In this document: positions 35,428-46,279 of the stretch, one piece after another
Numbering within the stretch: position 1 is the first letter of the stretch
Layout: each line of letters opens with the position of its first letter
Made by a program: the position numbers and the translations under genes
Source: Chromohalobacter sp. 296-RDG
GTDB taxonomy: Bacteria; Pseudomonadota; Gammaproteobacteria; Pseudomonadales; Halomonadaceae
Direction: 5' to 3'
NCBI RefSeq assembly: GCF_029889885.1
Contig: NZ_JARANY010000006.1
Coordinates: 51,724 to 115,723, forward strand
Length of the DNA: 64,000 nucleotides
The notes under the pieces: generated by a model
Told to the model about the DNA's origin: nothing
Databases searched by the model: none
The model's input: the letters and a program-made list of their open reading frames with translations, nothing else

Positions 35428-36609
35428 ATGACCATCGCTGACCGCTGGCTGCTTCCCGACGGCATGGATGAAGTACTTCCGCCTCAGGCGACGCGCATGG
35501 AACAACTGCGTCGTGCGTTGCTCGATCTCTATGATCGCTGGGGCTATGACCTGGTGATTCCTCCGACGGTCGAGTTTCTCGATTCGCTTTTGACTGGCAC
35601 GGGGACCGATCTCGATCTGCAGACGTTCAAGCTGACCGACCAGCTCTCCGGACGGATGATGGGCGCCAGCGCGGATGTGACGCCGCAGGTGGCGCGTATG
35701 GATGCGCATTCATTGAAGCGCAATGGGCCGGCACGACTTTGCTATTGCTCGACCGTGTTGCGTGCCAAGGCCGATCAACACCAGGGAGGGCGCAGCCCGA
35801 CTCAGGTGGGGGTGGAGCTTTTCGGCCATGCGGGGTTGGATGCAGATATTGAGGTCTTGCGGCTGGCGCTCACGGGGCTGGAAGTCGCTGGGGCGGGCGA
35901 GACTCACCTGGCGCTCAGCCATATCGGTATCTATCGTGCCTTGGTGCACGCGTCGGCATTGAATGCGGAAAGCGAGTATGCGCTTTTCGAAGCCATCGAG
36001 CGCAAGGCCTTCAACGACGTCGATGCCTTGGTCGCGCGGGATGTGCGTGACCCCGCGCTGGCCGAGATGCTGCAAACATTGCCGCGTCTTTACGGGGGCC
36101 AGGAAATGCTTGACCAGGCCCGCGAGGTCTTTGCGGGGGCACCTCCTGCAGTCGCGGCGGCACTGGATGAGCTTCAGGCGTTGTGCCGTGCTGTCACGGA
36201 CAATCATCTACAGGCCGAGGTGTATATCGACCTGGCCGAGTTACGCGGGTATCAATACCACACGGGGATGGTGTTTGCGGCTTATGTGCCGGGTTACGGT
36301 CAGGCCTTGGCCAAGGGTGGTCGCTACGACGACACAGGACGCGCCTTCGGTCGGGCGCGCCCGGCGACGGGGTTTTCCATGGATCTCAAGCTGTTGGCCT
36401 CGCTCACCGAGAGCGGCCCGCGCGGTGATGCCATCTGGGCGCCTGCCGATGATCGTGCCACGCTCACCCAGGCTGTTGCGCATCTGCGTGCCGCTGGTGA
36501 GCGCGTCATTCAGGCATTGCCAGGGCAGCGTGTGGGGCCTCGTGAACAGCGTTGTGATCGGCAGCTAGTGGAAACCAACGGCGAATGGCGGGTCGAACCG
36601 CTCGCGTAA
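35428..36609 (+). CDS. hisZ: ATP phosphoribosyltransferase regulatory subunit HisZ
   Basis: HisZ is a catalytically inactive relative of histidyl-tRNA synthetase that forms the ATP phosphoribosyltransferase with short-form HisG, the first enzyme of histidine synthesis. The 393-residue product starts MTIADRWLLPDGMDEVLPPQ and has class-II-like segments (LTDQLSGRMMGASADVTPQV, RGYQYHTGMVFAAYVPGYG). It lacks the anticodon-binding domain of HisS. The start at 35428 has AGGA upstream; the reading frame is open further but that part overlaps the hfl terminator. Presence of HisZ predicts a short HisG elsewhere in the genome. It lies directly before purA, as in Pseudomonas. Confidence 0.92.
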   Translation: MTIADRWLLPDGMDEVLPPQATRMEQLRRALLDLYDRWGYDLVIPPTVEFLDSLLTGTGTDLDLQTFKLTDQLSGRMMGASADVTPQVARMDAHSLKRNGPARLCYCSTVLRAKADQHQGGRSPTQVGVELFGHAGLDADIEVLRLALTGLEVAGAGETHLALSHIGIYRALVHASALNAESEYALFEAIERKAFNDVDALVARDVRDPALAEMLQTLPRLYGGQEMLDQAREVFAGAPPAVAAALDELQALCRAVTDNHLQAEVYIDLAELRGYQYHTGMVFAAYVPGYGQALAKGGRYDDTGRAFGRARPATGFSMDLKLLASLTESGPRGDAIWAPADDRATLTQAVAHLRAAGERVIQALPGQRVGPREQRCDRQLVETNGEWRVEPLA

Positions 36610-37938
<1,329 letters not shown>

Positions 37939-37970
37939 ACCTGGGGCGTTGGTCAGCCTCATGTGAGTGG

Positions 37971-37995
37971 CGCTCGATCGGCTTCAATACCGATC
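37971..37995 (+). terminator. Terminator of purA
   Basis: Stem CGCTCGATCGG/CCGATCGGGCG with one T-G pair and an eight-base loop, followed by TTTT on the plus strand. Confidence 0.7.
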
Positions 37996-38050
37996 GGGCG
38001 TTTTCATGACGGCGCTACGTTTTGGAGGATGCTGTTGTCCCTCGGCCATG

Positions 38051-38085
38051 AAAAGGCCCGCGCTCATCAACGGCGCGGGCCTTTT
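38051..38085. terminator. Bidirectional terminator between purA and the SSS symporter gene
   Basis: A 13-base-pair perfect stem with A's before and T's after (AAAAGGCCCGCGC ... GCGCGGGCCTTTT) can terminate transcription on either strand; it lies between two convergent genes. Confidence 0.85.
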
Positions 38086-38109
38086 GCGTCATGCGTGATG
38101 CCGGATCGT

Positions 38110-39705
38110 CTAGCCGGCAAATGCAGCATAGATGGCAATGACGCACAGGACGAGCACCAAGCCGACGGGCCAGGCGCCTTTCCAGGGCGTCAGATCGACT
38201 TCACCCGCATCCTGGTGCACCCACTTGGTTTCGCGTGGGCAGACCTTGCCGATGATCAGCATGATGGCGATCAGCAGCACGAAGACGCCTGCGACGAAAT
38301 GGTACTGACTCGTGACGTCGAGAATCTTGTTGAAGGGCGGTATGAAATACCCTGCGGCTATCAACAAGCAGCCTGCGACCAAGACTATCTTGGCGGCAAT
38401 CGCGGGAACGCGCTTGGTGAGCAGCCCCACTAGGACCACGGCCAGGATGGGAATGAAGTAAATGGCGTTCATCGTCTGCAAGTAGCCGAACAGGCTTTCC
38501 TGACCCGCGAGAAGCGGCGCGATGACCATGGCGGCAATGGCCATGATCCAGCCGAAGATCTTACCTGATTTAACCACCTGCGCTTCCGTTGCATCTTTCT
38601 TGATGACGCCTTTGTAGATGCCCAGGCTAAACAGCGTCGTGGTGCTGTTGAGCGCCGAGTTGAACGACGACAAGATGGCGCCGACCATCACGGCAGCGAA
38701 AAAGCCGGTCAGGTAAGGAGGCAGGACGTCGAATACCAGGTGGCCGTAGGCTTCATCGGCCTTGACGCCCTGGTCGGCATACATGTGGTACGCGATGATG
38801 CCCGGAAGTACGAGGTACAGAGGTCCGAGGAGCTTGAAGAAACCGGTCAACAGAACGCCTTTCTGGCCTTCGGCAAGGGTCTTGGCACCGAAGGTGCGCT
38901 GAATGATCTGCTGGTTGGTGGTCCAGTAGAACAGGTTGATCAGGAAGACGCCGGTGAAAAGCGTGGCGAACGGTACGGCCTGATCCTCGCGCCCCATCGA
39001 ATTGAACATTTCGGGGTGTTGTTCGTTGAGGATATCCCAGCCGGCCAGGATGCCTCCGCCATCGCTGACGGCATTGAGCGCGAAGAACACGATCAAGAGG
39101 CCGCCGATGAGAAGCCCGACCCCATTGAGTGTATCGGAGACGGCCACCGTCCGCAGCCCCCCGAAGAGCGCATACACGGCGCCGATCAGGCCCACGATCC
39201 ATACGGTCGCCCACAGCAGGAAGCTGCTCGATTCGATGCCTGTCAGGCCCGGGAGGTCGAGCATACCTTGCAAGCCGATCGCCCCTGAGTACAGCACGAT
39301 AGGAAGCAGGATCACCGCATAGGCGATCAGGAAGATGATGTTACAGATCAACTGCGTGCCGTGATCGAAGCGGATCTCCAGCAATTGCGGCACCGTTGCG
39401 ATCCCGCTACGCAGGAAGCGGGGCAGAAAGAAGAGTGCCAGCAGCACCAGGGCAACGACCGCAACGACCTCCCATGCCATGACACTCAGGCCATCGGTGA
39501 AGGCGGAGCCGTTGAGCCCCACCATTTGTTCGGTGGAGAGGTTGGTCATCAACAGTGAGCCGGCGATCAGCGGAAAGGTCAGGCTACGGCCGGCCAAGAA
39601 ATAGCCGCGGGTGCTGCGTAGGTCGTCTCGGCGCGTGATCAGCCAGGTGATCAGTGCGACGAGTCCCGTGAAGAACAAAAACGAGATCAGCGTCAGGGCA
39701 TGCAT
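38110..39705 (-). CDS. Sodium:solute symporter, SSS family (sugar-type)
   Basis: This 531-residue inner-membrane protein has about 14 hydrophobic segments. SSS signatures include RSTRGYFLAGRSLTFPLIAG near the N-terminus, NLSTEQMVGLNG at the Na+ region, and GAILSSFNSALNSTTTLFSL. The pattern is closer to the SglT/YidK branch (sugars, polyols) than to PutP, and is clearly different from the PutP at 584-2074. Substrate cannot be named. It is on the minus strand with GtrII-like upstream, separated by about 200 bases holding a perfect inverted repeat, so independent transcription is likely. Clean terminator at 38051-38085. Confidence 0.85.
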   Translation of the reverse strand: MHALTLISFLFFTGLVALITWLITRRDDLRSTRGYFLAGRSLTFPLIAGSLLMTNLSTEQMVGLNGSAFTDGLSVMAWEVVAVVALVLLALFFLPRFLRSGIATVPQLLEIRFDHGTQLICNIIFLIAYAVILLPIVLYSGAIGLQGMLDLPGLTGIESSSFLLWATVWIVGLIGAVYALFGGLRTVAVSDTLNGVGLLIGGLLIVFFALNAVSDGGGILAGWDILNEQHPEMFNSMGREDQAVPFATLFTGVFLINLFYWTTNQQIIQRTFGAKTLAEGQKGVLLTGFFKLLGPLYLVLPGIIAYHMYADQGVKADEAYGHLVFDVLPPYLTGFFAAVMVGAILSSFNSALNSTTTLFSLGIYKGVIKKDATEAQVVKSGKIFGWIMAIAAMVIAPLLAGQESLFGYLQTMNAIYFIPILAVVLVGLLTKRVPAIAAKIVLVAGCLLIAAGYFIPPFNKILDVTSQYHFVAGVFVLLIAIMLIIGKVCPRETKWVHQDAGEVDLTPWKGAWPVGLVLVLCVIAIYAAFAG

Positions 39706-39872
39706 GGAATGGGCATCCTTGGACTTTCATGGATCATGGCCGTGTCGATTGAAGGCCGTCGACATGCACTTGGCATATCGTCAGTCTTCACGCGCACGGG
39801 CGCGTCGATAACATTACATCGTGAGGACGAATTTTAGCCGGCGAACAGTAAACTACCATCCTCCATTTGTCT

Positions 39873-39892
39873 GACATTGCTCAAGCAATGTC
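39873..39892. promoter_or_regulatory. Perfect inverted repeat behind the GtrII-like gene
   Basis: GACATTGCT-CA-AGCAATGTC has nine-base perfect arms and lies 13 bases beyond the stop codon at 39906. No T-run follows, so it may be an operator for the SSS gene or a 3' hairpin rather than a classic terminator. Confidence 0.4.
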
Positions 39893-39905
39893 TGTGTAAT
39901 TCGAC

Positions 39906-41435
39906 TCATGAGTCGCGAGTCTCCTGGCGACAGGCTCCGTCCAGGGACACGAAGATTGCGTCTTGCCATTGGTACAGCGTGTACCAGCCACGTTCGAGAA
40001 GAGGCTCGAGGGCGGTGCAGTGGTTGGCGAAAGCGTCGCGCAGCGCCTGATCGCCATTGAACTCGTAACGTTGGGGTAAGCCCAGGCGGTAGAGGTTTTG
40101 ATACCCCCACCAGTAGTCATTGTCGAGATAGCTCCCCATGAGCTTCTTGAGTACGGGGAATGCATGCACGGTGTTGTCGGCGCTGTTACTGAGCGGGAGA
40201 GTGCCGAAGACGACGAGGGGACCTTTCGCCTCGAGTCGTCGCAGGTCGTCGACCAGCTGGCGCGACACGCTTTCCTCGAACGCTTGCTGGCTGCCCTGAG
40301 CATTGCCATAGGCATAGGCGATTACCGTGGCGCCTCCCAGCACGAGAATGAGGATTGACACGCCTAAGCGGCGCCATCCGTAGTGCTCACAAGTAGCCAC
40401 TGCACAGAACAGTGAGCCGGCGCACAAGGCGCCGAACCCGATGAAGGTGCGCGGACGCCAGAGAGGGTCTTCCAGCGCCGCCATGATACCCAGCGCGCCA
40501 AGCGGTAGCAGCAGCAAGATGACCAACATAAGCAAGAGCCGCCATGGACATGCAAGGGGGCGCTTGGCCTGTGCAGGACGGAGGGTGCCCAGGATCAGAC
40601 CGGTCAGTGCGATCAGGGCCGTGGCTGATAGGCCCCATCCAGGCGCGCCAGCGAGTGTCCTGGCCGCATAGCGCCAGAAGGTCAGGGTGTTGTCCAAGAT
40701 ATGCATGGGCAATGTCGCTGGAGCGGCTATCTGGCTATGTGACAGGCTATAACCGCCAGCCAGCCACCAACCCGAGATTATCTTGTACCCTAGGAGCGTG
40801 ACAGCGCCAGCGGCTAGTACGCCGGCATGGCGTCGCCATTGCAGCGTGCCATGAGTGGCCAGGTGGAGCAGCATATGAAACGCGAGTAATACGAAGTAAA
40901 CGCTCACGGCCGCCTGGTAGAAGCATAGACTGGTGAATAAGCCGATGACTGATAGCATGATGCCCTTGCCTGGTGACGCTTTTAGGCCGACAGCGAGGGC
41001 TAGACCGGCGCAACTGACGGCAAGCGCCATGGGCAAAGCATCGAACTGATAGGAAAGGTTCTGCAAGAAGAAGGGTTGCAGCACCAACAGCATCATCGCA
41101 AGCCAGGCATGGCCGTCGCTAAATTCTACAAAGGCCTGACGTAGCGCAACGAGCATGGTCGCGACGCTGGCCAATCCCAGCCATAAAGGAAGTGGAGCCA
41201 GCTCGACGACACGCGAGCCCTGATTGAGCGCGAGCATGACGACATCGGCAAGAGGGCGCGCATTCGAGGTCCAGCCAGGTTCGCCATGCATGCTGCGCCA
41301 GATATCGTCGCGATAGAGGCGATCGGCGGCCACGATCGGATAAGTGGCCAGCACAAGACCAATGAAGGCTCCCATCCATTGCCAGCAATCGGGTCTCGAC
41401 GTGCGTGAGGGAGTCGGAATTGACGGTAACGGCAT
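39906..41435 (-). CDS. GtrII-like polytopic glucosyltransferase
   Basis: This 509-residue membrane protein has about 10-12 hydrophobic segments. After the first one it carries ADRLYRDDIWRSMHGEPGW followed by SNARPLADVVM, a close match to the DD and SNxRPLAD motifs of the GtrII-type glucosyltransferase family (PF14264). Those enzymes use a lipid-linked glucose to decorate surface glycans such as O-antigen. The start at 41435 (MPLPSIPTP) has AAGGGA upstream. It is divergent from opgG-opgH with a 257-base shared promoter region, so it may add glucose to periplasmic glucan; that link is inference. A hydrophilic C-terminal part (about 390-509) lies outside the membrane region. Confidence 0.78.
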   Translation of the reverse strand: MPLPSIPTPSRTSRPDCWQWMGAFIGLVLATYPIVAADRLYRDDIWRSMHGEPGWTSNARPLADVVMLALNQGSRVVELAPLPLWLGLASVATMLVALRQAFVEFSDGHAWLAMMLLVLQPFFLQNLSYQFDALPMALAVSCAGLALAVGLKASPGKGIMLSVIGLFTSLCFYQAAVSVYFVLLAFHMLLHLATHGTLQWRRHAGVLAAGAVTLLGYKIISGWWLAGGYSLSHSQIAAPATLPMHILDNTLTFWRYAARTLAGAPGWGLSATALIALTGLILGTLRPAQAKRPLACPWRLLLMLVILLLLPLGALGIMAALEDPLWRPRTFIGFGALCAGSLFCAVATCEHYGWRRLGVSILILVLGGATVIAYAYGNAQGSQQAFEESVSRQLVDDLRRLEAKGPLVVFGTLPLSNSADNTVHAFPVLKKLMGSYLDNDYWWGYQNLYRLGLPQRYEFNGDQALRDAFANHCTALEPLLERGWYTLYQWQDAIFVSLDGACRQETRDS

Positions 41436-41692
41436 CAGGTTCCCTTCGTTGGTGTGGAGAAAGCGTGGATGAACGCAATGTGACGACAACGCGGCTGGTG
41501 GGCTCCCTTCATGCCCTGCGTGATGCTAAGCTCTTGTATCGGGAGCATGGAGGTCTTCTCGTCTCATCAATCTGCGTCGCCTCTGAAACTTTCATCTGTG
41601 TTGGGTGTATTGCATACACTCTAGTGTGTTCAGCCGAAGAATGTGACGTAAAGGGGTGACTTGCCCCTGAAATGCCGCAAGGGAGTAGTAAT

Positions 41693-43297
41693 GTGAGTGT
41701 ACCGAATCGACATTTTTTGACGGCAATGTCCTCGCGTCGTTGTAAGCGCCCTCTCGCGGGCATGCTGGGCGTATGGTTAGCCTTCGCGGCGCAGGCGTGT
41801 TTTGCCTTTGGCTTCGAGGATGTGGTCAAGAAGGCCGAGCAACTTTCCGAGCAAGGGTACCAGTCACCGGGAACAAGCTTGCCGGAATCGCTGAGCAACC
41901 TGGAGTACTCGGACTACGCCAAGATTCACACCAAAGATGGTCACGCGCTGTGGGAAGACGACGACCTCCCCTTCAATCTTGCTTTCTTTCATGAGGGGAT
42001 GCACTACGACACTTCCGTAAAGATACATACCGTGGTGGATGGTGAAGTGGAAGATATTTCCTTCAATCCTGACGACTTCGCTTACGGTGATCTGGATATT
42101 CCCGAGGAAGATCTCGAGGACCTCGGGTTTGCGGGATTCAAGGTTAACAATGCGCTCAATGACGCCGATCGCATGAATGAAGTCATGGCGTTTCAGGGGG
42201 CGAGTTATTTCCGAACCTTGGGGCGTGATCAGACCTATGGTGCTTCCGGTCGTGGTCTGGCGATCGACACGGCGTTACCCAGTGGTGAGGAATTTCCGGC
42301 GTTTCGTGAGTTCTGGGTCGTCAAGCCAAGCAACGATAGCCAGTATCTGACGATATTCGCATTGCTTGATTCGCCGAGCCTTGCCGGCGCTTATCGTTTC
42401 GTACTCCGCCCCGGGGAAGACACCGTCGTCGATGTGACATCGCAGCTTTTCATGCGTAACGCCGTGGAAAAACTGGGGGTCGCGCCTCTGACGAGTATGT
42501 ACTTGTATGGCCCGGGACAGCCCACCGATTCACTCAATTATCGGCCGGCGATTCACGATTCCAATGGCCTGCTGGTGCATGATTCGGGTGGTGGCACCGA
42601 CGCGAGCAAGGAAGAGTGGACCTGGCGCCCGCTCGCCAATCCCGACAAGTTGATGGTCGATGAGCAAGATGTCGATTCCCTCAAGGGTTTTGGACTGCTG
42701 CAGCGCAGTCACGACTTTCATGATTATGAAGATCTCAAAGATCGCTATGATCGTCGTCCAAGTGTGTGGATCGAGCCTCAAGGCGACTGGGGCAAGGGCC
42801 AGATCGAATTGATCCAGATACCCACGCCAGACGAGACCAACGATAATATCGTCACCTTGTGGAAGCCTGACGAAGCGCCGCAAGCGGGCGATGAACTCGA
42901 CTTCAATTATCGCATGTACTGGACGACGCACGAGGCCAAGTTCCATAGCCCCGACTTATCTTGGGCTGACCAGACGCGTCGCTCGCAAGGCGAAGTACGT
43001 AAAGACAATTTGGTGCGTGAGACCGATGGTTCGCTAGCGTTCATCGTCGATTTCAAGGGGCCGGGGCTGGAATCGATCAAGGACGGTGCCAGCATGCAAG
43101 TCGATGCCTCCGTCGGAGACAACGGCGAACTGATCGAAAGCCGTGTCGTTCCCAATGAGGCCGAAAGTGGTTGGCGGATGTTCGTGCGCGTCAAGCGTAG
43201 CGATGACAGTCAACCCCTGGATATTCGTGCCTACCTGAAGGATGGGGATAAGCGGCTTTCGGAAACCTGGTATTACCGGCTCCCTGCTAATGGTTGA
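41693..43297 (+). CDS. opgG: Periplasmic glucan biosynthesis protein OpgG (MdoG)
   Basis: OpgG is the periplasmic partner of OpgH in making osmoregulated periplasmic glucans, where it acts on the nascent beta-glucan. The 534-residue protein has an N-terminal signal sequence ([15 protein letters not shown], cleavage before FGFEDV) and the MdoG fold, with landmark segments [36 protein letters not shown] and [18 protein letters not shown] take the GTG at 41693, with GGGAG seven bases upstream; ATGs at 41672 and 41729 are alternatives. It overlaps opgH by eight bases. Periplasmic glucans are normally made at low osmolarity, so the locus in a likely halophile is of interest. Confidence 0.93.
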   Translation: MSVPNRHFLTAMSSRRCKRPLAGMLGVWLAFAAQACFAFGFEDVVKKAEQLSEQGYQSPGTSLPESLSNLEYSDYAKIHTKDGHALWEDDDLPFNLAFFHEGMHYDTSVKIHTVVDGEVEDISFNPDDFAYGDLDIPEEDLEDLGFAGFKVNNALNDADRMNEVMAFQGASYFRTLGRDQTYGASGRGLAIDTALPSGEEFPAFREFWVVKPSNDSQYLTIFALLDSPSLAGAYRFVLRPGEDTVVDVTSQLFMRNAVEKLGVAPLTSMYLYGPGQPTDSLNYRPAIHDSNGLLVHDSGGGTDASKEEWTWRPLANPDKLMVDEQDVDSLKGFGLLQRSHDFHDYEDLKDRYDRRPSVWIEPQGDWGKGQIELIQIPTPDETNDNIVTLWKPDEAPQAGDELDFNYRMYWTTHEAKFHSPDLSWADQTRRSQGEVRKDNLVRETDGSLAFIVDFKGPGLESIKDGASMQVDASVGDNGELIESRVVPNEAESGWRMFVRVKRSDDSQPLDIRAYLKDGDKRLSETWYYRLPANG

Positions 43298-45791
43298 TAC
43301 ACAAGTTGATACAGTGACTGGCGATTATCTCGAGTGCTTGGCACAGGAAACGGACTCCCGAGGCGCGCGCCGTGAGCTACTCGCTAGTCGCCTCGATGAA
43401 CAAGGTCTGGAAGCCTTGCACTCGAGCCTCGGGGAACGCGAGGTCTCGGAGTATGACCCGGCGGCGATCTCGGTGGGCGCGCGCTTATCGCTGGCGTATA
43501 GCGCCCGTCCGCTGGCGCCGCCCACCGTGCTGACGACTGACGCGCAAGGCATCACGCGGCTTTGTACCACGCCGCCGATAACGCGCACGCCCCTTGCGCC
43601 GGAGTCATGGGCGACCAATCCATTCGTTCGCTATGCGCAACGCCTGCGGAAGTGGATCGATCGTGGCTTTCGGCGCCGGCATAAGGCCAAATCGGACGCT
43701 GCCTCGACACCGCGTTGGCAGAAAGTCGGCATGCTGCGACGCAGGATCTTGTTGATCCTGGTCGTGGGGCAAAGCCTGGTGGCGGCGGAATACATGCGCT
43801 CGGTGTTGCCCTATCAAGGCAAGCAGGCACTTGAAGTCGCCATTTTGGCGCTTTTCGTGCTGTTGTTTTGTTGGGTCTCGGCGGGATTCTGGACGGCCCT
43901 CATGGGGTTCTTCCAGCTTTTGCGCGGCCGCGATCGCTACGCGATCGATGCCCGTGACGTGCAGGAAGATGCGCCGATCGACGAAACGGCGCGCACGGCG
44001 CTGGTGGTGCCCATCTGCAATGAGGATGTGGCGCGGGTTTTTGCCGGTGTGCGGGCCACGCTCGAGTCGCTGCGCGATAGCGGCCAGGAACGCCACTTTG
44101 ACCTGTTTATTCTGAGCGATACCTTCGATCCCGAACTGGCGATCGCAGAGACGCATGCCTGGCTGGCGTTGTGTCGTGAGCTGGATGCCTTCGACCGAGT
44201 CTTCTATCGACGCCGCCAGCGCCGCATGAAGCGCAAGAGCGGCAATATCGACGACTTCTGCCGCCGTTGGGGTGCCAATTACCGCTACATGGTGGTGTTG
44301 GATGCTGACAGCGTCATGAGTGGTGCTTGCTTGACGCGTCTGGTGCGGTTGATGGAAGCGCATCCCAAGGCAGGGATTATCCAGTCCGCGCCGCGTGCCT
44401 CCGGCCGTTTGAATCTCTATGCACGCATGCAGCAGTTCGCGACGCGTGTCTATGGACCGCTATTCACGGCGGGGTTGCATTTCTGGCAATTGGGCGAATC
44501 GCATTACTGGGGGCATAACGCGATCCTTCGCCTGGCTCCCTTCATGCGTCACTGCATGCTGGCGCCGCTGCCGGGAAAGGGGTCGCTTTCCGGGGAAATT
44601 CTGTCTCACGATTTCGTCGAAGCGGCGTTGATGCGCCGAGCGGAATGGGGGGTGTGGATTGCCTACAACCTGGATGGCAGTTACGAGGAAATGCCGCCCA
44701 ACCTCCTCGACGAGCTCAATCGCGATCGTCGTTGGTGTCACGGTAACTTGATGAACTTTCGCCTGTTTCTGGCTAAAGGCATTCATCCCGTGCACCGTGC
44801 GGTCTTCCTAACCGGAGTGATGTCGTACATATCGGCGCCTCTGTGGTGCTTGTTCCTGATCTTGTCGACTGCCTTGCTGGCGGTGCATACGTTGAGTACG
44901 CCACAGTATTTCCCTGAGCCGGGCATGATGTTCCCTGTCTGGCCGCAATGGAATCCTACCATGGCGGTGGGCTTGTTCTCGGCCACGGCAACGTTGTTGT
45001 TCCTGCCCAAGGTTCTCAGCGTGATCCTGGTCATTGCGCAAGGGTCCAAGGAGTTCGGTGGCAGCTTGCGGCTATGTGCGGGCATGGTCTTGGAATCGCT
45101 GTTCTCCATGCTGATGGCGCCGGTGCGAATGCTCTTCCATACACGCTTCGTACTGACAGCGCTTCTGGGGCGCGCCATACAGTGGCGCTCTCCGTCGCGT
45201 GACAACAGCGATACGCCGTGGGGTGATGCTGTACGTCACCATGGCGTCCAGACGCTCATCGGGGCAGTGTGGGCCGTGGGCGTGTATTACATGGAGCCGA
45301 CCTTTCTCTGGTGGCTGGCGCCCATCGTGGGTGCCTTGATGGTGTCGATCCCGGTTTCGGTGTTTTCCAGCCGCGTGTCGCTGGGGCGCTGGTGTCAGCA
45401 TGCTCGCCTGTTTCGTATTCCCGAGGAGACGCATCCCCCGCGTGTGCTGCGGCGCATGGTGCGTCATCTGAAGCGCATGCGCGCCCAGCAGGCGGCGGCG
45501 CCGACCTTCGTGCAGGTGGTCGTCGATCCCATGGCCAATGCGCTAGGGTGTGCACTGGCCACGAGCCGACATGGCGCATCGGCGCTTCTGCGGCGGCGTC
45601 GAGAAGAACGGGTCAGGGCGGTCGTCACCGAAAATCCCATCAAGGTGAAGCCGGCGACCCAGTTGAACTTTCTCGATGATCCCGTGCTGCTGTCGATGCT
45701 GCATCACTGGGCATGGACATCGCCCGACGCACACCCGGACTGGCGCGAACTCGGTACGCCGACGCCTGTCTCATGGCGGGTGCCGGGATGA
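43290..45791 (+). CDS. opgH: Glucan beta-1,2 glucosyltransferase OpgH (MdoH)
   Basis: OpgH is the inner-membrane processive glucosyltransferase that makes and exports the glucan backbone. The protein has 833 residues: a cytoplasmic N-terminus, membrane helices near 160-215, a large GT2 catalytic domain ([39 protein letters not shown], and the [19 protein letters not shown] equivalent of QxxRW), then further helices. The ATG at 43290 overlaps the opgG stop, ensuring coupled translation. In E. coli OpgH also binds FtsZ to link growth to nutrients; whether this holds here is not visible. No terminator is evident before the next gene. Confidence 0.94.
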   Translation: MVDTQVDTVTGDYLECLAQETDSRGARRELLASRLDEQGLEALHSSLGEREVSEYDPAAISVGARLSLAYSARPLAPPTVLTTDAQGITRLCTTPPITRTPLAPESWATNPFVRYAQRLRKWIDRGFRRRHKAKSDAASTPRWQKVGMLRRRILLILVVGQSLVAAEYMRSVLPYQGKQALEVAILALFVLLFCWVSAGFWTALMGFFQLLRGRDRYAIDARDVQEDAPIDETARTALVVPICNEDVARVFAGVRATLESLRDSGQERHFDLFILSDTFDPELAIAETHAWLALCRELDAFDRVFYRRRQRRMKRKSGNIDDFCRRWGANYRYMVVLDADSVMSGACLTRLVRLMEAHPKAGIIQSAPRASGRLNLYARMQQFATRVYGPLFTAGLHFWQLGESHYWGHNAILRLAPFMRHCMLAPLPGKGSLSGEILSHDFVEAALMRRAEWGVWIAYNLDGSYEEMPPNLLDELNRDRRWCHGNLMNFRLFLAKGIHPVHRAVFLTGVMSYISAPLWCLFLILSTALLAVHTLSTPQYFPEPGMMFPVWPQWNPTMAVGLFSATATLLFLPKVLSVILVIAQGSKEFGGSLRLCAGMVLESLFSMLMAPVRMLFHTRFVLTALLGRAIQWRSPSRDNSDTPWGDAVRHHGVQTLIGAVWAVGVYYMEPTFLWWLAPIVGALMVSIPVSVFSSRVSLGRWCQHARLFRIPEETHPPRVLRRMVRHLKRMRAQQAAAPTFVQVVVDPMANALGCALATSRHGASALLRRRREERVRAVVTENPIKVKPATQLNFLDDPVLLSMLHHWAWTSPDAHPDWRELGTPTPVSWRVPG

Positions 45792-45901
45792 GACGAGGGA
45801 CTACGCAGGTATCGTCGCCGGTCTAACTGCTATGCTGGAAACGGTATCTGTGAGTCGTCTTTCGTGTCGCGTCGCATTCAAGGAGAGAAGGAGATAAAGG
45901 A

Positions 45902-46144
45902 ATGAGCATCATCTTGTGGTTGATCATCGGGGGTCTGGCTGGCTGGATTGCAGGCAAGATCATGCGCGGTGGCGGCTTCGGTATCCTCGGCAATATCGGT
46001 GTCGGCATTGTGGGCGCGGTGATCGGCGGTTTCCTCTTCAGTCTACTGGGACTTGCGCAGACCAATATCATCGGCTCGTTGATCATGGCCGTGATTGGTG
46101 CCGTGGTACTGCTGTGGGTCGTGGCCAAGCTTCGGAAATCCTAG
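45902..46144 (+). CDS. GlsB/YeaQ/YmgE-family membrane protein
   Basis: This 80-residue protein has three hydrophobic segments with Gly-rich faces (LIIGGLAGWIAGKIMRGGGF, GNIGVGIVGAVIGGFLFSLL, IMAVIGAVVLLWVVAKL). It matches the transglycosylase-associated family (PF04226), stress-induced small membrane proteins of unknown mechanism. A strong purine-rich site (GAAGGAGATAAAGGA) precedes the ATG. It sits 110 bases beyond opgH and is followed by its own terminator at 46208-46237, so it is probably an independent stress gene. Confidence 0.9.
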   Translation: MSIILWLIIGGLAGWIAGKIMRGGGFGILGNIGVGIVGAVIGGFLFSLLGLAQTNIIGSLIMAVIGAVVLLWVVAKLRKS

Positions 46145-46207
46145 CGCGTCGTGGATTACCGACGCCCTGAAAAGTGTCCGTTGAATATGGAAAACGAATG
46201 ATTCCTT

Positions 46208-46237
46208 GCCCCGGCCCTTTGAGAGGTCGGGGCTTTT
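46208..46237 (+). terminator. Terminator after the GlsB-like gene
   Basis: Stem GCCCCGGCC/GGTCGGGGC (one G-T pair) with an eight-base loop is followed by TTTT. Confidence 0.8.
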
Positions 46238-46279
46238 CGTGGGTATCGTGCCTTCGGGACTGCTGTGAGATGCGCGCTT

